Notes: generated by a model from the sequence alone, not told the origin. A stretch of DNA of 64,000 bases from CAVPWP01 sp963709395 (GCA_963709395.1 CAVPWP010000009.1:186001-250000); one strand, 5' to 3'; positions 43,198-53,215 are shown, numbered from the stretch's first letter. A program made the numbers and translations.

Positions 43198-44145
43198 TTG
43201 GATTTCGTATTCGCAACCTTGGGTCTCGTGATCCTTCTGCTGGCCGGCGATGCCCTTGTCCGGGGGGCGGTCAACGTCTCGCTGCGCATGGGCATACCCG
43301 CGCTTCTGGTCAGCCTGACCATTGTCGCCTTCGGCACCTCGGCGCCCGAGCTGCTGATTTCGGTGAAGGCGGTCATGACCGGGTCGCCGGGCATTGCATT
43401 GGGCAACGTCGTCGGGTCGAACACCGCCAATATCCTGCTCGTACTGGGGGTGCCCGCGCTGATCTCGGGGCTGATGACCAGCGGCAGCGCGCCGGTCAAG
43501 AGCTACCTTCTGATGATGGGCACCTCGCTTGTGTTCATCGCGATGTGTTTTCTGGGGCCGATCACCTGGGTCCACGGCATCGTCATGCTGGCCGTGCTGG
43601 CCGCGATCCTGTTCGACCAGGGGCGCGAGGCGCTTGACCATCGGCGCAACGGTCGCGACAGCGAGGAGGAAGACCCCGAAGGCGCCGACCCAGACATGCC
43701 GTGGTGGAAGATCCTCGTGTTCCTCGCGCTGGGCCTGATCGGCCTGCCGCTGGGCGCTGACCTTCTTGTCGACAGCTCGGTCAGCATCGCCCGGACCCTT
43801 GGCGTCACCGAGACGGTGATCGGTCTGACGCTGGTCGCCATCGGCACCTCGCTTCCCGAACTTGCCACCACGGTCATGGCCGCGATCCGCCGGCAATCGG
43901 ACGTGGCCCTTGGAAACGTGATCGGGTCGAATATGTTCAACCTGATGGGCATCATCGGCGTTGCGTCGCTGTTCGGTGCCATAGAGGTGGCGCCCGAGTT
44001 CCTGACCTTCGATCTGTGGGTCATGCTCGGCGCGTCGCTGATCCTGGCTCCCTTCGTTTTTTCGAGGACGCTCAACATGACCAAACGATGGGGCATCGCC
44101 TTTCTTGGCCTATACGGAGCTTATCTGTGGATGGTGATCGCATGA
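43198..44145 (+). CDS. Calcium/sodium antiporter (YrbG/CaxA type)
   Basis: 315-residue inner-membrane exchanger with the two inverted alpha-repeats of the Ca2+:cation antiporter family: FGTSAPELLISV with ALGNVVGSNTANILLVLG in the first half, IGTSLPELATTV with ALGNVIGSNMFNLMGIIG in the second. About ten helices with a hydrophilic acidic loop (EEEDPEGADPD) between the halves. TTG start at 43198 just after the microprotein; stop overlaps the SDR ATG (ATGA). Ion specificity is by family analogy. Confidence 0.92.
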   Translation: MDFVFATLGLVILLLAGDALVRGAVNVSLRMGIPALLVSLTIVAFGTSAPELLISVKAVMTGSPGIALGNVVGSNTANILLVLGVPALISGLMTSGSAPVKSYLLMMGTSLVFIAMCFLGPITWVHGIVMLAVLAAILFDQGREALDHRRNGRDSEEEDPEGADPDMPWWKILVFLALGLIGLPLGADLLVDSSVSIARTLGVTETVIGLTLVAIGTSLPELATTVMAAIRRQSDVALGNVIGSNMFNLMGIIGVASLFGAIEVAPEFLTFDLWVMLGASLILAPFVFSRTLNMTKRWGIAFLGLYGAYLWMVIA

Positions 44146-44927
44146 CCGGCCGCGCGCTTGTCACCGGGGCCGGCACGCGCCTTGGCCGCGCGATGGCGCT
44201 GCATCTTGCCGGGCGGGGCCATGCGGTCGCGGTGCACTACAACGCCTCGAAGGACGCCGCGGACGAAGTGGTTGCCGCGATCCGGGCGCAGGGTGGCCGG
44301 GCCGAGGCGTTGCAGGCCGATCTTCTGGACGAAGCCGCGATGCACGCGCTTGTTCCGGCCGCGGTCGAGGCGCTGGGTGGCGGGCTGACGGTTCTGGTCA
44401 ACAACGCCTCGATCTTCGAACACGACACCATCTTCACCAGCTCTCGCGAAAGCTGGGACAGGCACATGGAATCGAACCTGCGCGCGCCGGTGGTTCTGAC
44501 CGAGCATTTCGCCGAGGGTGCGCCCGATCCGCTGTTCGAGGCCCCGCGCGAAGAGCCGCTGGCACGGGCGCTTGTGGTCAACATGATCGACCAGCGGGTG
44601 CGCAAGCTCACCCCCGAATTCATGAGCTACACGATCGCCAAGATGGGCCTTTGGGCCTTCACCCAGACCGCGGCGCAGGCCCTTGCCCCCCGTGTGCGGG
44701 TCAATGCCATCGGTCCCGGCCCGACGCTGCGCGGCGCGCGCCAGAGCGAAGAGCACTTCACCGACCAGCGCCGCGCCACGATCCTTCAGCGCGGGTCGTC
44801 GCCCGAGGACATCGTGCACGCGCTCGACTACTTCCTCGGCGCACCGGCGGTGACCGGGCAGCTCTTGTGCGTGGACGGTGGCCAGCACCTTGGCTGGCGG
44901 ACTCCGGATGTTCTTGGGGTCGAGTAA
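44142..44927 (+). CDS. Short-chain dehydrogenase, FolM/pteridine-reductase-like
   Basis: 261-residue NADPH-dependent SDR. It has the PTR1/FolM form of the cofactor motif (TGAGTRLGRAMA), the NNASIF motif and the catalytic Tyr-x3-Lys in MSYTIAKMGLW. These features mark dihydromonapterin/dihydrobiopterin reductases rather than ordinary SDRs, so it probably reduces a pterin or folate. ATG at 44142 overlaps the antiporter TGA. Downstream is a 300-base intergenic region before uvrC, so this is the end of the sppA-like operon. Substrate not proven. Confidence 0.88.
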   Translation: MTGRALVTGAGTRLGRAMALHLAGRGHAVAVHYNASKDAADEVVAAIRAQGGRAEALQADLLDEAAMHALVPAAVEALGGGLTVLVNNASIFEHDTIFTSSRESWDRHMESNLRAPVVLTEHFAEGAPDPLFEAPREEPLARALVVNMIDQRVRKLTPEFMSYTIAKMGLWAFTQTAAQALAPRVRVNAIGPGPTLRGARQSEEHFTDQRRATILQRGSSPEDIVHALDYFLGAPAVTGQLLCVDGGQHLGWRTPDVLGVE

Positions 44928-45228
44928 CCGCGCCCGCGCCGCTTGTGGACTTGACTTGTGCACTGGGCATCAAAGCCTTCACAAAGCCGTTACGAATCCT
45001 TTAATGTTTTCAGGGATTTGGGCTGGGGGTAAAAAAATATCTATTGCAATCAGATGCTTGCAATAGAGCCTAAAAAACAGGCAACTCAACGAAGCGACCT
45101 GAATCGCAAGAGGAATCCGGGCCGCTGTCAGGTTTTCCGCAGAGTTGTCCACAGAACTGGTGGACAGCTTTCCTCTTGTCCAGGTCGACGTAAGATTGCA
45201 GCCAGTACCGAGAATCATGCGGGCAGGA
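44928..45228. other. AT-rich intergenic region upstream of uvrC
   Basis: Three hundred bases with notably lower GC than the rest of the window. It contains a 9-bp inverted repeat (45040-45067), runs of A, and TTGTCCACA, one mismatch from the DnaA box, near 45145. Probably the uvrC promoter region. No gene is supported. Confidence 0.45.
45040..45067. promoter_or_regulatory. Perfect 9-bp inverted repeat upstream of uvrC
   Basis: TCTATTGCA and TGCAATAGA flank a 10-base spacer. On the minus strand the stem is followed by a run of seven T residues, so it could be an intrinsic terminator for a minus-strand transcript; no minus-strand gene precedes it, so an operator or a remnant terminator are alternatives. 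Confidence 0.45.
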
Positions 45229-47146
45229 ATGACGGATTCGAAAAACAATCAGGAGGAGAGCGGCCTAACCCTCACCGCAACCTCAGGAAAGTCCCGCGAG
45301 GGGCCGCTGGGGCACGCCTGCATCCGCGGCTATCTGCGCCGGCTCGATTCGAGTCCCGGTGTCTACCGGATGCTCGATCGTTCGGGTGCCGTTCTCTACG
45401 TCGGCAAGGCGCGAAACCTGAAAGCCCGCGTGTCGAACTATGCCCGGCCCGCCGGCCACAGCCCCCGCATCGCCCGGATGATCTCGGAAACCGCGTCGAT
45501 GATGTTTCTCACGACGCGCACCGAGACCGAGGCGCTGCTGCTCGAACAGAACCTCATCAAGCAGCTCAAGCCGCGCTACAACGTGCTCCTGCGCGACGAC
45601 AAGTCGTTCCCGAACATCCTTGTCTCGAAGTCCCACGACTTTCCGCAGATCAAGAAGCACCGCGGTCGCAAGTCCGAAGTGGGCAGCTACTACGGCCCCT
45701 TCGCCAGCGCGGGGGCCGTCAACCGGACGCTGAACCAGCTCCAGAAGGTCTTTCTTCTGCGCAACTGCTCGGACGCCACCTTCGAAAGCCGCACGCGGCC
45801 CTGCCTGCTCTACCAGATCAAGCGGTGCAGCGGGCCCTGCGTGGGCCATGTCGGCAAGGCCGAGTATGCCGCGCTTGTGGCCGATGCCGAGGCGTTCCTG
45901 CAGGGCAAGAGCACGCGCATCCAGTCCACGCTTGCCAGCCAGATGGATCAGGCGTCCGAGGCGATGGAATTCGAACGCGCCGCCGCCCTGCGCGACCGCA
46001 TCCGCGCACTGACACAGGTGCAGGCGACGCAGGGTATCAACCCGCGTGGTGTCACGGAGGCCGACGTGATCGCCTTGCACATGGAGGGCGGGCAGGCCTG
46101 CGTGCAGGTCTTCTTCATCCGGGCCAACCAGAGCTGGGGCAACCGCGACTATTACCCGCGAACCGGCTCGGGTGCGGGCGCCGCCGAGGTGCTTCAGGCC
46201 TTCATCGGCCAGTTCTATGACGACCGCGACCCGCCGCGTCAGCTCCTGCTGTCCGACGACATCGAGGACCGCGACCTGGTGACCGAGGCTCTGTCCGAGA
46301 AGGCCGGCCGCAAGGTCGAGGTGCTTGTCCCGCAGCGTGGCGAAAAGCACGAGCTTGTCGTGAACGCGCTGCGCAACGCCCGCGAAAGCCTGGCCCGCCG
46401 CATGGCCGAATCCGCCACCCAGACCCGCCTGCTCGACGGGCTTGCCGAGGCCTTCGGCCTCGACGCGCCACCGCGCCGGATCGAGGTCTATGACAACTCG
46501 CACATCCAGGGCACCGACGCGGTCGGCGCGATGATCGTCGCCGGCCCCGAGGGCTTTCTGAAAAGCCAGTATCGCAAGTTCAACATCCGCGGCGAGGATC
46601 TGACGCCGGGTGACGACTTCGGCATGATGAAAGAGGTGCTGACCCGCCGATTCAAGCGCCTTCTCAAGGAAGATCCCGACCGAGCAGAGCGAAGCCTGGC
46701 CGGACCTCCTGCTGATCGACGGCGGGGCCGGGCAGGTGAGTGCGGTGCATGGCATCATGGTCGAACTGGGGGTCGAGGACATCGCGATGGTCGGCGTCGC
46801 CAAGGGCATCGACCGCGACGCCGGGAAAGAGGAATTCCACCGCTCCGGCGCGCGTCCCTTCGCGCTTCGGCACAACGACCCCGTCCTCTACTTCGTCCAG
46901 CGGATGCGCGACGAGGCGCATCGCTTCGCCATCGGCGCGCATCGGGCGAAGCGCTCGAAGGCCGTGTCCGCGACTCCGCTCGACGAGGTGCCGGGCGTGG
47001 GGGCGGCGCGCAAGCGCGCGCTTCTGGCGCATTTCGGCAGCGCCAAGGCCGTGAGCCGCGCAAGCCTCAAGGATCTCACTGCCGTGGAGGGCATTTCCGA
47101 CGCGTTGGCTGCGACGATCCGTGATCACTTTCACGACAAGGGCTGA
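45229..47146 (+). CDS. uvrC: Excinuclease ABC subunit C (single-base frameshift)
   Basis: Nucleotide excision repair nuclease, 638 residues once joined. Domains in order: GIY-YIG (DSSPGVYRMLDRSGAVLYVG), Cys-rich linker (RPCLLYQIKRCSGPCVGHVG), UVR helix pair (ASEAMEFERAAALRDRI), RNase H-like nuclease with EVYDNSHIQGTDAVGAMIV, and tandem HhH (VPGVGAARKRALLAHFGSAK). A surplus C in the CCC at 46675-46677 shifts the frame; removing it yields EDPTEQSEAWPDLLLIDGG. Start at ATG 45229 is chosen over 45217 without a strong SD for either. An intact gene is expected, so a sequence error is likely. Confidence 0.94.
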
Positions 47147-47178
47147 CGTTTCGCGCGCAAGGCGCTAGGACTGCGCCC

Positions 47179-47860
47179 ATGACGTGGAACATCCCCAATA
47201 CCCTGACCGTTCTCCGCCTTCTGGCGGCGCCCGGGCGTGGCCGTGATGTTCCTCTATTTTGCGCGCCCGTGGGCCGACTGGTTCGCGCTTGTGCTCTTCG
47301 TCGGGGCTGCGGTGACCGACTGGTTCGACGGCTACCTTGCCCGCGCCTGGAAACAGGAATCGAAGTTCGGCGCGATGCTGGACCCGATCGCCGACAAGGC
47401 GATGGTGGTGATCGCGCTTTGCGTCATCACGGGCCTCAGTTCCTTCGGGCGCGAGGTGATGGACCCCTGGATCCTTCTGCCCGCGACCGTGATCCTGTTC
47501 CGCGAGGTTTTCGTCAGCGGACTGCGCGAGTTCCTGGGCGACACGGCCGGCACGCTGAAGGTCACGAAACTTGCGAAATGGAAGACGACCGCCCAGATGA
47601 TTGCCATCGCGGTGCTCTTCGCCAAGGGCGTGTTCGAGCATCACGCGCTGGCCGTGCTCTACGGTCTTGGTCCCGAGATGGCCGAGGCCGTGCTGGCCGG
47701 CGAGGCGTCGGACGAGCATGGCCTGGCCCGCACACTGGGTTGGATGAATGCGACGTGGTGGGCAGGGGTGACGCTTCTGTGGATCGCCGCGGCGCTGACG
47801 CTGGTCACGGGCTGGGACTATTTCCGCAAGTCGATGCCCTACCTGAAGGACGAAGGATGA
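47179..47860 (+). CDS. pgsA: CDP-diacylglycerol-glycerol-3-phosphate 3-phosphatidyltransferase (frameshift)
   Basis: Inner-membrane enzyme making phosphatidylglycerophosphate, the precursor of phosphatidylglycerol and cardiolipin. Reconstructed 226 residues. The opening WNIPNTLTVLRLLAAPG is diagnostic; the active-site signature follows as VTDWFDGYLARAWKQES and LDPIADKAMV. A surplus base within CCCGGG at 47230-47235 breaks the frame; removing it gives AAPGVAVMFLYFARPW. Its stop overlaps the moaD ATG (ATGA). Essential in most bacteria, so error is more likely than loss. Its product would supply phosphoglycerol donors for the LTA-like protein in this window. Confidence 0.93.
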
Positions 47861-48105
47861 TCGACGTTCTCTACTTCGCCTGGCTGCGGGAACGCATCGG
47901 CACCGGCCGCGAGCGGATCGAGACGAACGCCGCCACGGTGGCCGCCCTTGTCGACGAGTTGAAGGCCATGGACAGCCGCCATGCCGCGGCTTTCGAGGAT
48001 GTCACGTCGATCCGCGTGGCGCTCGATCAGGATCTCGCTGATTTCGACAGGCCGCTCGCCGGCGTCCGCGAAGTGGCGTTCTTTCCCCCGATGACCGGCG
48101 GCTGA
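47857..48105 (+). CDS. moaD: Molybdopterin synthase small subunit MoaD
   Basis: 82-residue ubiquitin-like sulfur carrier. Begins MIDVLYFAWLRERIGTGRER and ends in the obligatory Gly-Gly (FFPPMTGG) that becomes a thiocarboxylate and donates sulfur to precursor Z. Overlaps pgsA upstream (ATGA) and moaE downstream (TGATG), forming a coupled pgsA-moaD-moaE run. Confidence 0.94.
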   Translation: MIDVLYFAWLRERIGTGRERIETNAATVAALVDELKAMDSRHAAAFEDVTSIRVALDQDLADFDRPLAGVREVAFFPPMTGG

Positions 48106-48555
48106 TGGACATCCGCGTCCAGTCCGCGCCCTTCGAGATGGGACGCGAACTCGACGCCTTTGCCGGGGGGCGGAGCCAGGACGGGGCGGTCGTGACGTTT
48201 TCCGGCCTTGTCCGCGATACCGGCGGGATCACCGCGATGGAGATCGAGCATTACCCCGGCATGACCGAACGCGCGATCGGGCAGATCGCGGACGAGGCTG
48301 TGGCTCGCTGGGGCCTTGTCGGACGTTCTTGTCATCCATCGCCACGGAAGGCTTGTCCCCGGCGATGTCATCATGATGGTCGCCACCGCCGCCCGCCACC
48401 GTCAGGCGGCGTTCGAGGCGGCGGAGTTCCTCATGGACTACCTGAAGTCCCGCGCGCCGTTCTGGAAGAAGGAATTCCGTGGCGACGGCGCTGAATGGGT
48501 CGAGGCGAAAGACAGCGACGAGGCCGCGCTTGGCCGCTGGGTCCCGGACAACTGA
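48105..48555 (+). CDS. moaE: Molybdopterin synthase catalytic subunit MoaE (frameshift)
   Basis: Large subunit of molybdopterin synthase; joined length 149, matching E. coli (150). Blocks: VVTFSGLVRDTGGITAMEIE, HYPGMTERAIGQIADEAVARW, VIHRHGRLVPGDVIMMVATA and the catalytic-Lys region KSRAPFWKKEF. A surplus T at 48316-48317 shifts the frame; removing it gives RWGLSDVLVIHRHGRLVPGD. Start shares a base with the moaD stop. Confidence 0.92.
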
Positions 48556-48562
48556 GACCGGC

Positions 48563-48892
48563 CTAGCCGGCCTGGTTCGCCCGGTCGAGATAGGTCCGCA
48601 GTTCCTCGGCCTCGTGGCGCGCCTCGCGCAGCCCGTCCATCGCGGCGCGCAACTCGGCCTCGGTCTGGGCCAGCTGGTTCGTCATCTCGGCCTCGCGCTG
48701 CTGCAGGTAAGTGATCGCCTGGTCGCGCGTCTCCTCGGCCTCGTGCAGGGCCTGCGCCATCTTGTCGAGTTCGCTGAGATCGGCCTGGCTGACCCGCGAC
48801 AGGCGCGAGATCATCCAGTGCGCGAACCAGCCGACAAGGAAGGCGACGAAGAGGATGGCCGCCGTGGCCAGGATGAATTCGCTTCGGTTCAT
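48563..48892 (-). CDS. Membrane-anchored coiled-coil protein, hypothetical
   Basis: 109 residues: one N-terminal membrane helix (about 7-28, FILATAAILFVAFLVGWFAH) and a long charged coiled coil (about 35-105, heptads rich in Glu, Gln, Ala, Leu). No known family. It overlaps the BON/OmpA gene by four bases (ATGA), so the two are coupled and probably act in the same envelope process, perhaps as a partner of the OmpA protein. Confidence 0.75.
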   Translation of the reverse strand: MNRSEFILATAAILFVAFLVGWFAHWMISRLSRVSQADLSELDKMAQALHEAEETRDQAITYLQQREAEMTNQLAQTEAELRAAMDGLREARHEAEELRTYLDRANQAG

Positions 48893-50849
48893 TCGTCTGC
48901 CCCAGCCTGCGCGTCCGCGTCGGTTCCGACTTCGGCACTGTCCTCGGGATCATCTTCGGACGCCGGGGCCGCCGTGTCCACTGCGTCGTCGTTCGGCAAC
49001 TCCTCGCCAAGCACCGCCAGGGTAAACTCGATGCGGCGATTGCGCTCGCGCCCGTCCTCGGTTTCGTTCGAGGCGACCGGGCGCTCTTCTCCATAGCCCC
49101 TGGCGGTCAGGTTCGAGGTCAGAACCCGACGCCCCATGATGGCGTTCAGCACCGCGTCGGCGCGGGCCTGGCTGAGCTGAAGGTTCATCGTCTCGCGGCC
49201 CTGGCTGTCGGTATGCCCGCCAATCTCCATCTTCACCTGCTGACATTCGCGCAGAAGGTCGGCCACGGCGTCGATGGTTTCCATCGCGTCCGGGTCGATT
49301 TCGGTCGAGCCCGGGGCGAAGGTGATCTTGCGCACCTCCAGCGCCGCGTTGATCCGCCGGACGCATTCCTCGGGCGTGGGCAGCGCCGCCACCGGGTCGA
49401 GCGCGGGGTCGTAGCTGATTTCGAGGCCGTAGTCCGACCCTTCGCCCAGCCTCTCGGACAAGAGGCGCGAGATTTCGGCCGGGGCGGTCTGATCGCCGGT
49501 GACTCCGCGCAGTTCGACGAAATCGGGCTGCACCACCAGCGCGCCCTGGTTCAGAAGCGACAGCGCCTCGAGCCCCGAGAGAACGCGGATCGGCCAGCCC
49601 TCGGGCAGGTCGGGGTCAAGCCGGGTCGCGGGGCTGACATTGGCGATGCCGAACCGTGCCTTGGCGAAACTCTCGACCGCCGCGCGGCCAAGTTCGTCTG
49701 TGATCCTGCCGCGCAACTGCACCAGGCCCTCGGGCGATTTCGTCGCCACGAATTCTGGCGTCGTTTGGTTGTCGCCGGTCCCGTCGATCACGACCGGCTC
49801 GGGCAACAGGGAATGAAGCGAAAAGACATCCGGCAGGGCGTTCTCGAGCTCGCCCACCACGCGGTCGAACACATCGGGCGGCGTGGTATCCACCGCGACC
49901 AGCGTGATGTCGGCGTTCGAGATCGTCACCGACCCCGCCCCGATCTCGGCCAGCGCGCGCGATCGACCGTTCCGCCGCCTCGGCCCATCGGGTCGACGGC
50001 ACCCCCATGCCCACGGTGCAGAGTGCGGCACCTTCGAACCCGGCCTCGCGGGCGGCCGCGACGATGCGGTTGCGGGCCTGGTCGGTGTCGGCGGAACAGG
50101 CGTCGAAGCGCGGGCCGCTTTCGTCGATGATGAAACGCAAGCGTGAAGGGTGCGATCACGGGACGCGGGGCCGACAGGTTCAGCTCGAGTCGCACGCCGC
50201 TTGGCGCGAGACCGGAGAGTTTCGTTTCGGCCCGCCGCTTGACCTGCGTGCTTTCGGTTGTCGCCGTGATCGCCACGCGGTCCGCCGCGACCGATATCTT
50301 CGAGCGCGGCAGTTCAGCCAGCGCGTCCAGCGAATAGGCCACGGCCTGCTGCCAGCCCGGCGGCGGGGGGTAATCGGCGGTCTCCATCAGGTCGGTGACG
50401 GTGCCCCCGCCCGCGATCGCGGCGACCCGCACCAGCATGGCATCGCGGTCGGTCTGCTCCGGGATCAGACCGAAAAGCGCTACCCCGTCGTCGTTGCGCA
50501 GGATCTCGATTGAAAAGCGCGGCGGTTCGATCGGTTCGGGGGTGCTGACCTCCATGCCGTCGACGAGGCGGGCGGCGTCGACCGCCGTGCCCGCAACCGT
50601 CAGTGCGCGAAACCGCGTCGCCTCGTCCGGGGCCTGTCCGCCCAGCCCCACGACAAGCCCGTCCACGGTCACGTCGACCCAGTCATGTCCGTCGACCGAC
50701 AGGACACGCTGCACATCCTCCTGCGACAGCCGCTCGATCGCGGTGACCGCCGCGCTGGCGACGATCAGGCAGACGACGACCGCCACGCCCATGGCCGCCG
50801 CGGCCGGCACGTAAGACGAAAGGCGAAGGGATTTCCTGTAGCGCGACAT
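48889..50849 (-). CDS. BON-OmpA family envelope protein (two frameshifts)
   Basis: Reconstructed 652 residues: N-terminal membrane anchor (YVPAAAAMGVAVVVCLIVAS), a repeated BON-like region (SVDGHDWVDVTVDGLVVGLG), a middle region and a C-terminal OmpA_C domain (ITFAPGSTEIDPDAMETI, EIGGHTDSQGRETMNLQL, ARGYGEERPVASNETEDGR). An acidic Asp/Glu/Ala tail ends it. Surplus bases near 50139 and 49953-49965 break the frame; removing them gives PFTLRFIIDESGPRFDAC and then the ITLVAVDTTPPDVF segment. The BON-plus-OmpA order resembles outer-membrane stability proteins. Coupled to the coiled-coil gene downstream. Confidence 0.82.
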
Positions 50850-50886
50850 CGTGGCCGTACATAAGCCGCGACCGGGCGGCGCGCAA

Positions 50887-51849
50887 TCACACCACAGCGG
50901 CTGCGGCAAATAACAGCGCAGGGATAAGCCCCGCGTTCCGGTTCGACCTGAAAAGCCGCAGACAGACCGTGCTGTCGTCGATATCGAGCTGCCGAAGCTG
51001 GCCGGCCATATGCCAGCCGAAGGCCCATGCGCCGCCGAGCGCCAGCGCCAACGCCAGGGCATTCCCCCCCGGCGCAAGCGCCAGGATCACCGCCAGACCC
51101 ATCAGCGATACCGACGCGACAAGAAACCACTTCATCCAGCGATAGGTCGCGGTTCCGAAGAGCCGCGCGGTCGACTTCACCCCGATCAGCGCGTCGTCCT
51201 CGCGGTCCTGATGGGCGTAGATCGTGTCGTAGAAGAGCGTCCAGGCGATGCCCGAGAGATAGAGGATCACCGCAGGCCAGCCCAGCGTCCCGGTATGCGC
51301 CGTCCAGGCCAGAAGCGCGCCCCAGTTGAAGGCCAGGCCCAGGAAGACCTGCGGCCACCAGGTGAAGCGTTTGGCGAAGGGATAGATCGCCACCGGCACC
51401 AGGGCGAGAATGCCCAGAAGGATGGCGTTGAGGTTGAAGGTCAGCAGGATGCCGAAGGCCAGAAGTGCCTGCAGGACCAGCCAGCCAAGCGCCTGCCGCA
51501 CCGAGACCTGGCCCGACGGGATCGGCCGCGACCGTGTGCGCGCGACCTGCCCGTCGATGTCGCGGTCGGTGATGTCGTTCCATGTGCAGCCTGCTCCGCG
51601 CATCAGGAACGCGCCGATGCCGCAGCCCGCGAAGATCCAGGCGTCCGACCAGCCCAGCTGCCCGGTGTGGGCGGCGGCAAGGAAAAGGCCCCACCAGCAG
51701 GGCAGGAGCAGAAGCCAGGTCCCGATCGGCCGGTCGGCGCGCGACAGACGCAGATAGGGCCGCAGCGGCGCGGGCGCGAAACGGTCGACCCAATTGTCCT
51801 TGACCGCATCGGCCACCTGTCCTTGAGGTGTGTCGGAAGTCTTCGACAT
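50887..51849 (-). CDS. ubiA: 4-hydroxybenzoate octaprenyltransferase
   Basis: Inner-membrane prenyltransferase of ubiquinone synthesis, about 320 residues and nine helices. Asp-rich motifs: AGCTWNDITDRDIDGQVART (first DxxxD) and YAHQDREDDALIGVKSTARL (second), with LSRADRPIGTWLLLLPCWWG at the start. I use the ATG at 51849 because the one at 51864 shares the palindrome CCATGG with the divergent rsmE start. It is divergent from rsmE. Confidence 0.95.
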   Translation of the reverse strand: MSKTSDTPQGQVADAVKDNWVDRFAPAPLRPYLRLSRADRPIGTWLLLLPCWWGLFLAAAHTGQLGWSDAWIFAGCGIGAFLMRGAGCTWNDITDRDIDGQVARTRSRPIPSGQVSVRQALGWLVLQALLAFGILLTFNLNAILLGILALVPVAIYPFAKRFTWWPQVFLGLAFNWGALLAWTAHTGTLGWPAVILYLSGIAWTLFYDTIYAHQDREDDALIGVKSTARLFGTATYRWMKWFLVASVSLMGLAVILALAPGGNALALALALGGAWAFGWHMAGQLRQLDIDDSTVCLRLFRSNRNAGLIPALLFAAAAVV

Positions 51850-51862
51850 CTGGGGGGCATCC

Positions 51863-52588
51863 ATGGGCGACGGGAAAATCCGGATCTTTCTAGACCACGA
51901 CCTCGGGCCGGGGCAAACCGTTCCTCTGTCGCAGGACCAGGCGCATTACCTCTTCGGCGTGATGCGGCGGGGCCCGGGCGATGCGATCCTCGTCTTCAAC
52001 GGGCGCGACGGGGAATGGCGGGCCGAGGTGGCGCAGGCGGGCAAGCGCGCGGGGATCCTCAGCGTGATCGAGCGGACGCGCCCGCTTCAGACGCCGCCGG
52101 ATATCTGGCTTCTCTTCGCGCCGATCAAGAAGGCGCGCACCGATTTCATCGTCGAGAAGGCGACCGAACTGGGCGTCGGTCGCATCCAGCCGGTGTCCAC
52201 CCGCTTCACCAACTCCGAACGTATCCGCCGCGACCGGCTTCAGGCCCATGCCGTCGAGGCCGCCGAGCAGTGCGGCGGGACCTATGTGCCGGAGGTGGCC
52301 GAGCTTGCCCCGCTCGACCGGGTGCTCGACAACTGGCCCGCGGAGCGGCAGCTTGTCTTCTGCGACGAGGCGCGAGTGGGGGCGGCGTCGGATCTGCGCG
52401 CGGTTCTGCGCGGTGCGCCCGCGGCGATCCTGATCGGCCCCGAAGGCGGATTTTCCGAAGACGAACGCGCGCGTCTTCTTGCGATGGAGGCCGCGACCCC
52501 GATCAGCCTCGGCCCCCGCATCCTGCGCGCCGACACCGCCGCCACGGCCGCTATCGCGCTTTGGCAGGCCGCGGTTGGTGACTGGTAG
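51863..52588 (+). CDS. rsmE: 16S rRNA (uracil-1498-N3) methyltransferase
   Basis: 241-residue SPOUT/trefoil methyltransferase that adds a methyl to N3 of U1498 in 16S rRNA. N-terminal PUA-like part FLDHDLGPGQTVPLSQDQAH; C-terminal knot with IKKARTDFIVEKATELGVG, STRFTNSER, ILIGPEGGFSEDE and LGPRILRADTAATAAIAL, all hallmark motifs. ATG at 51863 is 13 bases from the ubiA start used here; a GTG 33 bases upstream is less likely. Confidence 0.95.
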   Translation: MGDGKIRIFLDHDLGPGQTVPLSQDQAHYLFGVMRRGPGDAILVFNGRDGEWRAEVAQAGKRAGILSVIERTRPLQTPPDIWLLFAPIKKARTDFIVEKATELGVGRIQPVSTRFTNSERIRRDRLQAHAVEAAEQCGGTYVPEVAELAPLDRVLDNWPAERQLVFCDEARVGAASDLRAVLRGAPAAILIGPEGGFSEDERARLLAMEAATPISLGPRILRADTAATAAIALWQAAVGDW

Positions 52589-52654
52589 GGTCGCCGAAAA
52601 GGGGCCGATTCCGCCTGCCTGTCGGTGACAAACCACCGCGGATCACCTAAGTTA

Positions 52655-53215
52655 ATGAAGATGAACACCACGGTGACGCGGACGCGGATGAGCTTCATAC
52701 GGCCCGAACTTGCACGCAAACTGAACCGCTGGCGCGAGACGCTCGCGGGGCTGGGTGCGGCCGCGCTTGGTTTCGTCTGGTTTTCCACCGAAATCGGCCC
52801 GCTCTGGCTTGTCGGAATGGTGCTGATGGTCGGCGGCGCGCTGCTGGCGGTGGCCGGTATCCAGCGCGCCCGGTTCCGGCGCGGCGGCGAGGGCCCGGGG
52901 CTTGTCCAGGTGATCGAGGGCCAGGTGACGTATTTCGGTCCGTTCGAGGGCGGCAGCGTGGCGGTTGACGACCTCGTTTCCGTCGAACTCGACCCCGGCC
53001 GACAGGACTCCCCGGCCTGGGTCGTAACCGGCACGCTGGGCGAGACGCTGAATATTCCCGTCGATGCGGCCGGGGCGGATGCGCTGTTCGACGTCTTCGC
53101 GGGCCTTCCGGGCCTGCAGACCGAGGCCATGCTGAAAAGGCTCGAGACCAGCCCCGAGGAACGGGTGACCGTCTGGACCCGCACGCAAGCTCAAACGCCG
53201 CTCCTCGTGCATTGA
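52655..53215 (+). CDS. Hypothetical membrane protein
   Basis: About 186 residues with two hydrophobic helices (ETLAGLGAAALGFVW and VGMVLMVGGALLAVAGI) and a cytoplasmic C-terminal domain of roughly 110 residues (GQVTYFGPFEGGSVAVDDLV). No family known to me beyond being a typical Rhodobacterales protein near rsmE and gshA. ATG at 52688 (MSFIRPELARKL) is an equally good start. Sixty bases before gshA, so co-transcription is likely. Confidence 0.7.
   Translation: MKMNTTVTRTRMSFIRPELARKLNRWRETLAGLGAAALGFVWFSTEIGPLWLVGMVLMVGGALLAVAGIQRARFRRGGEGPGLVQVIEGQVTYFGPFEGGSVAVDDLVSVELDPGRQDSPAWVVTGTLGETLNIPVDAAGADALFDVFAGLPGLQTEAMLKRLETSPEERVTVWTRTQAQTPLLVH

Noticed and set aside
44928..45228. Replication origin because of a DnaA-like box in AT-rich DNA
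   Set aside because: Only one imperfect box, no cluster of boxes or DNA-unwinding element, and no origin-associated genes nearby.
45229..47146. uvrC, hisD, pgsA and moaE as genuine pseudogenes
   Set aside because: Each is restored completely by removing one base, all motifs are intact, and all shifts run the same way; error is far more likely.
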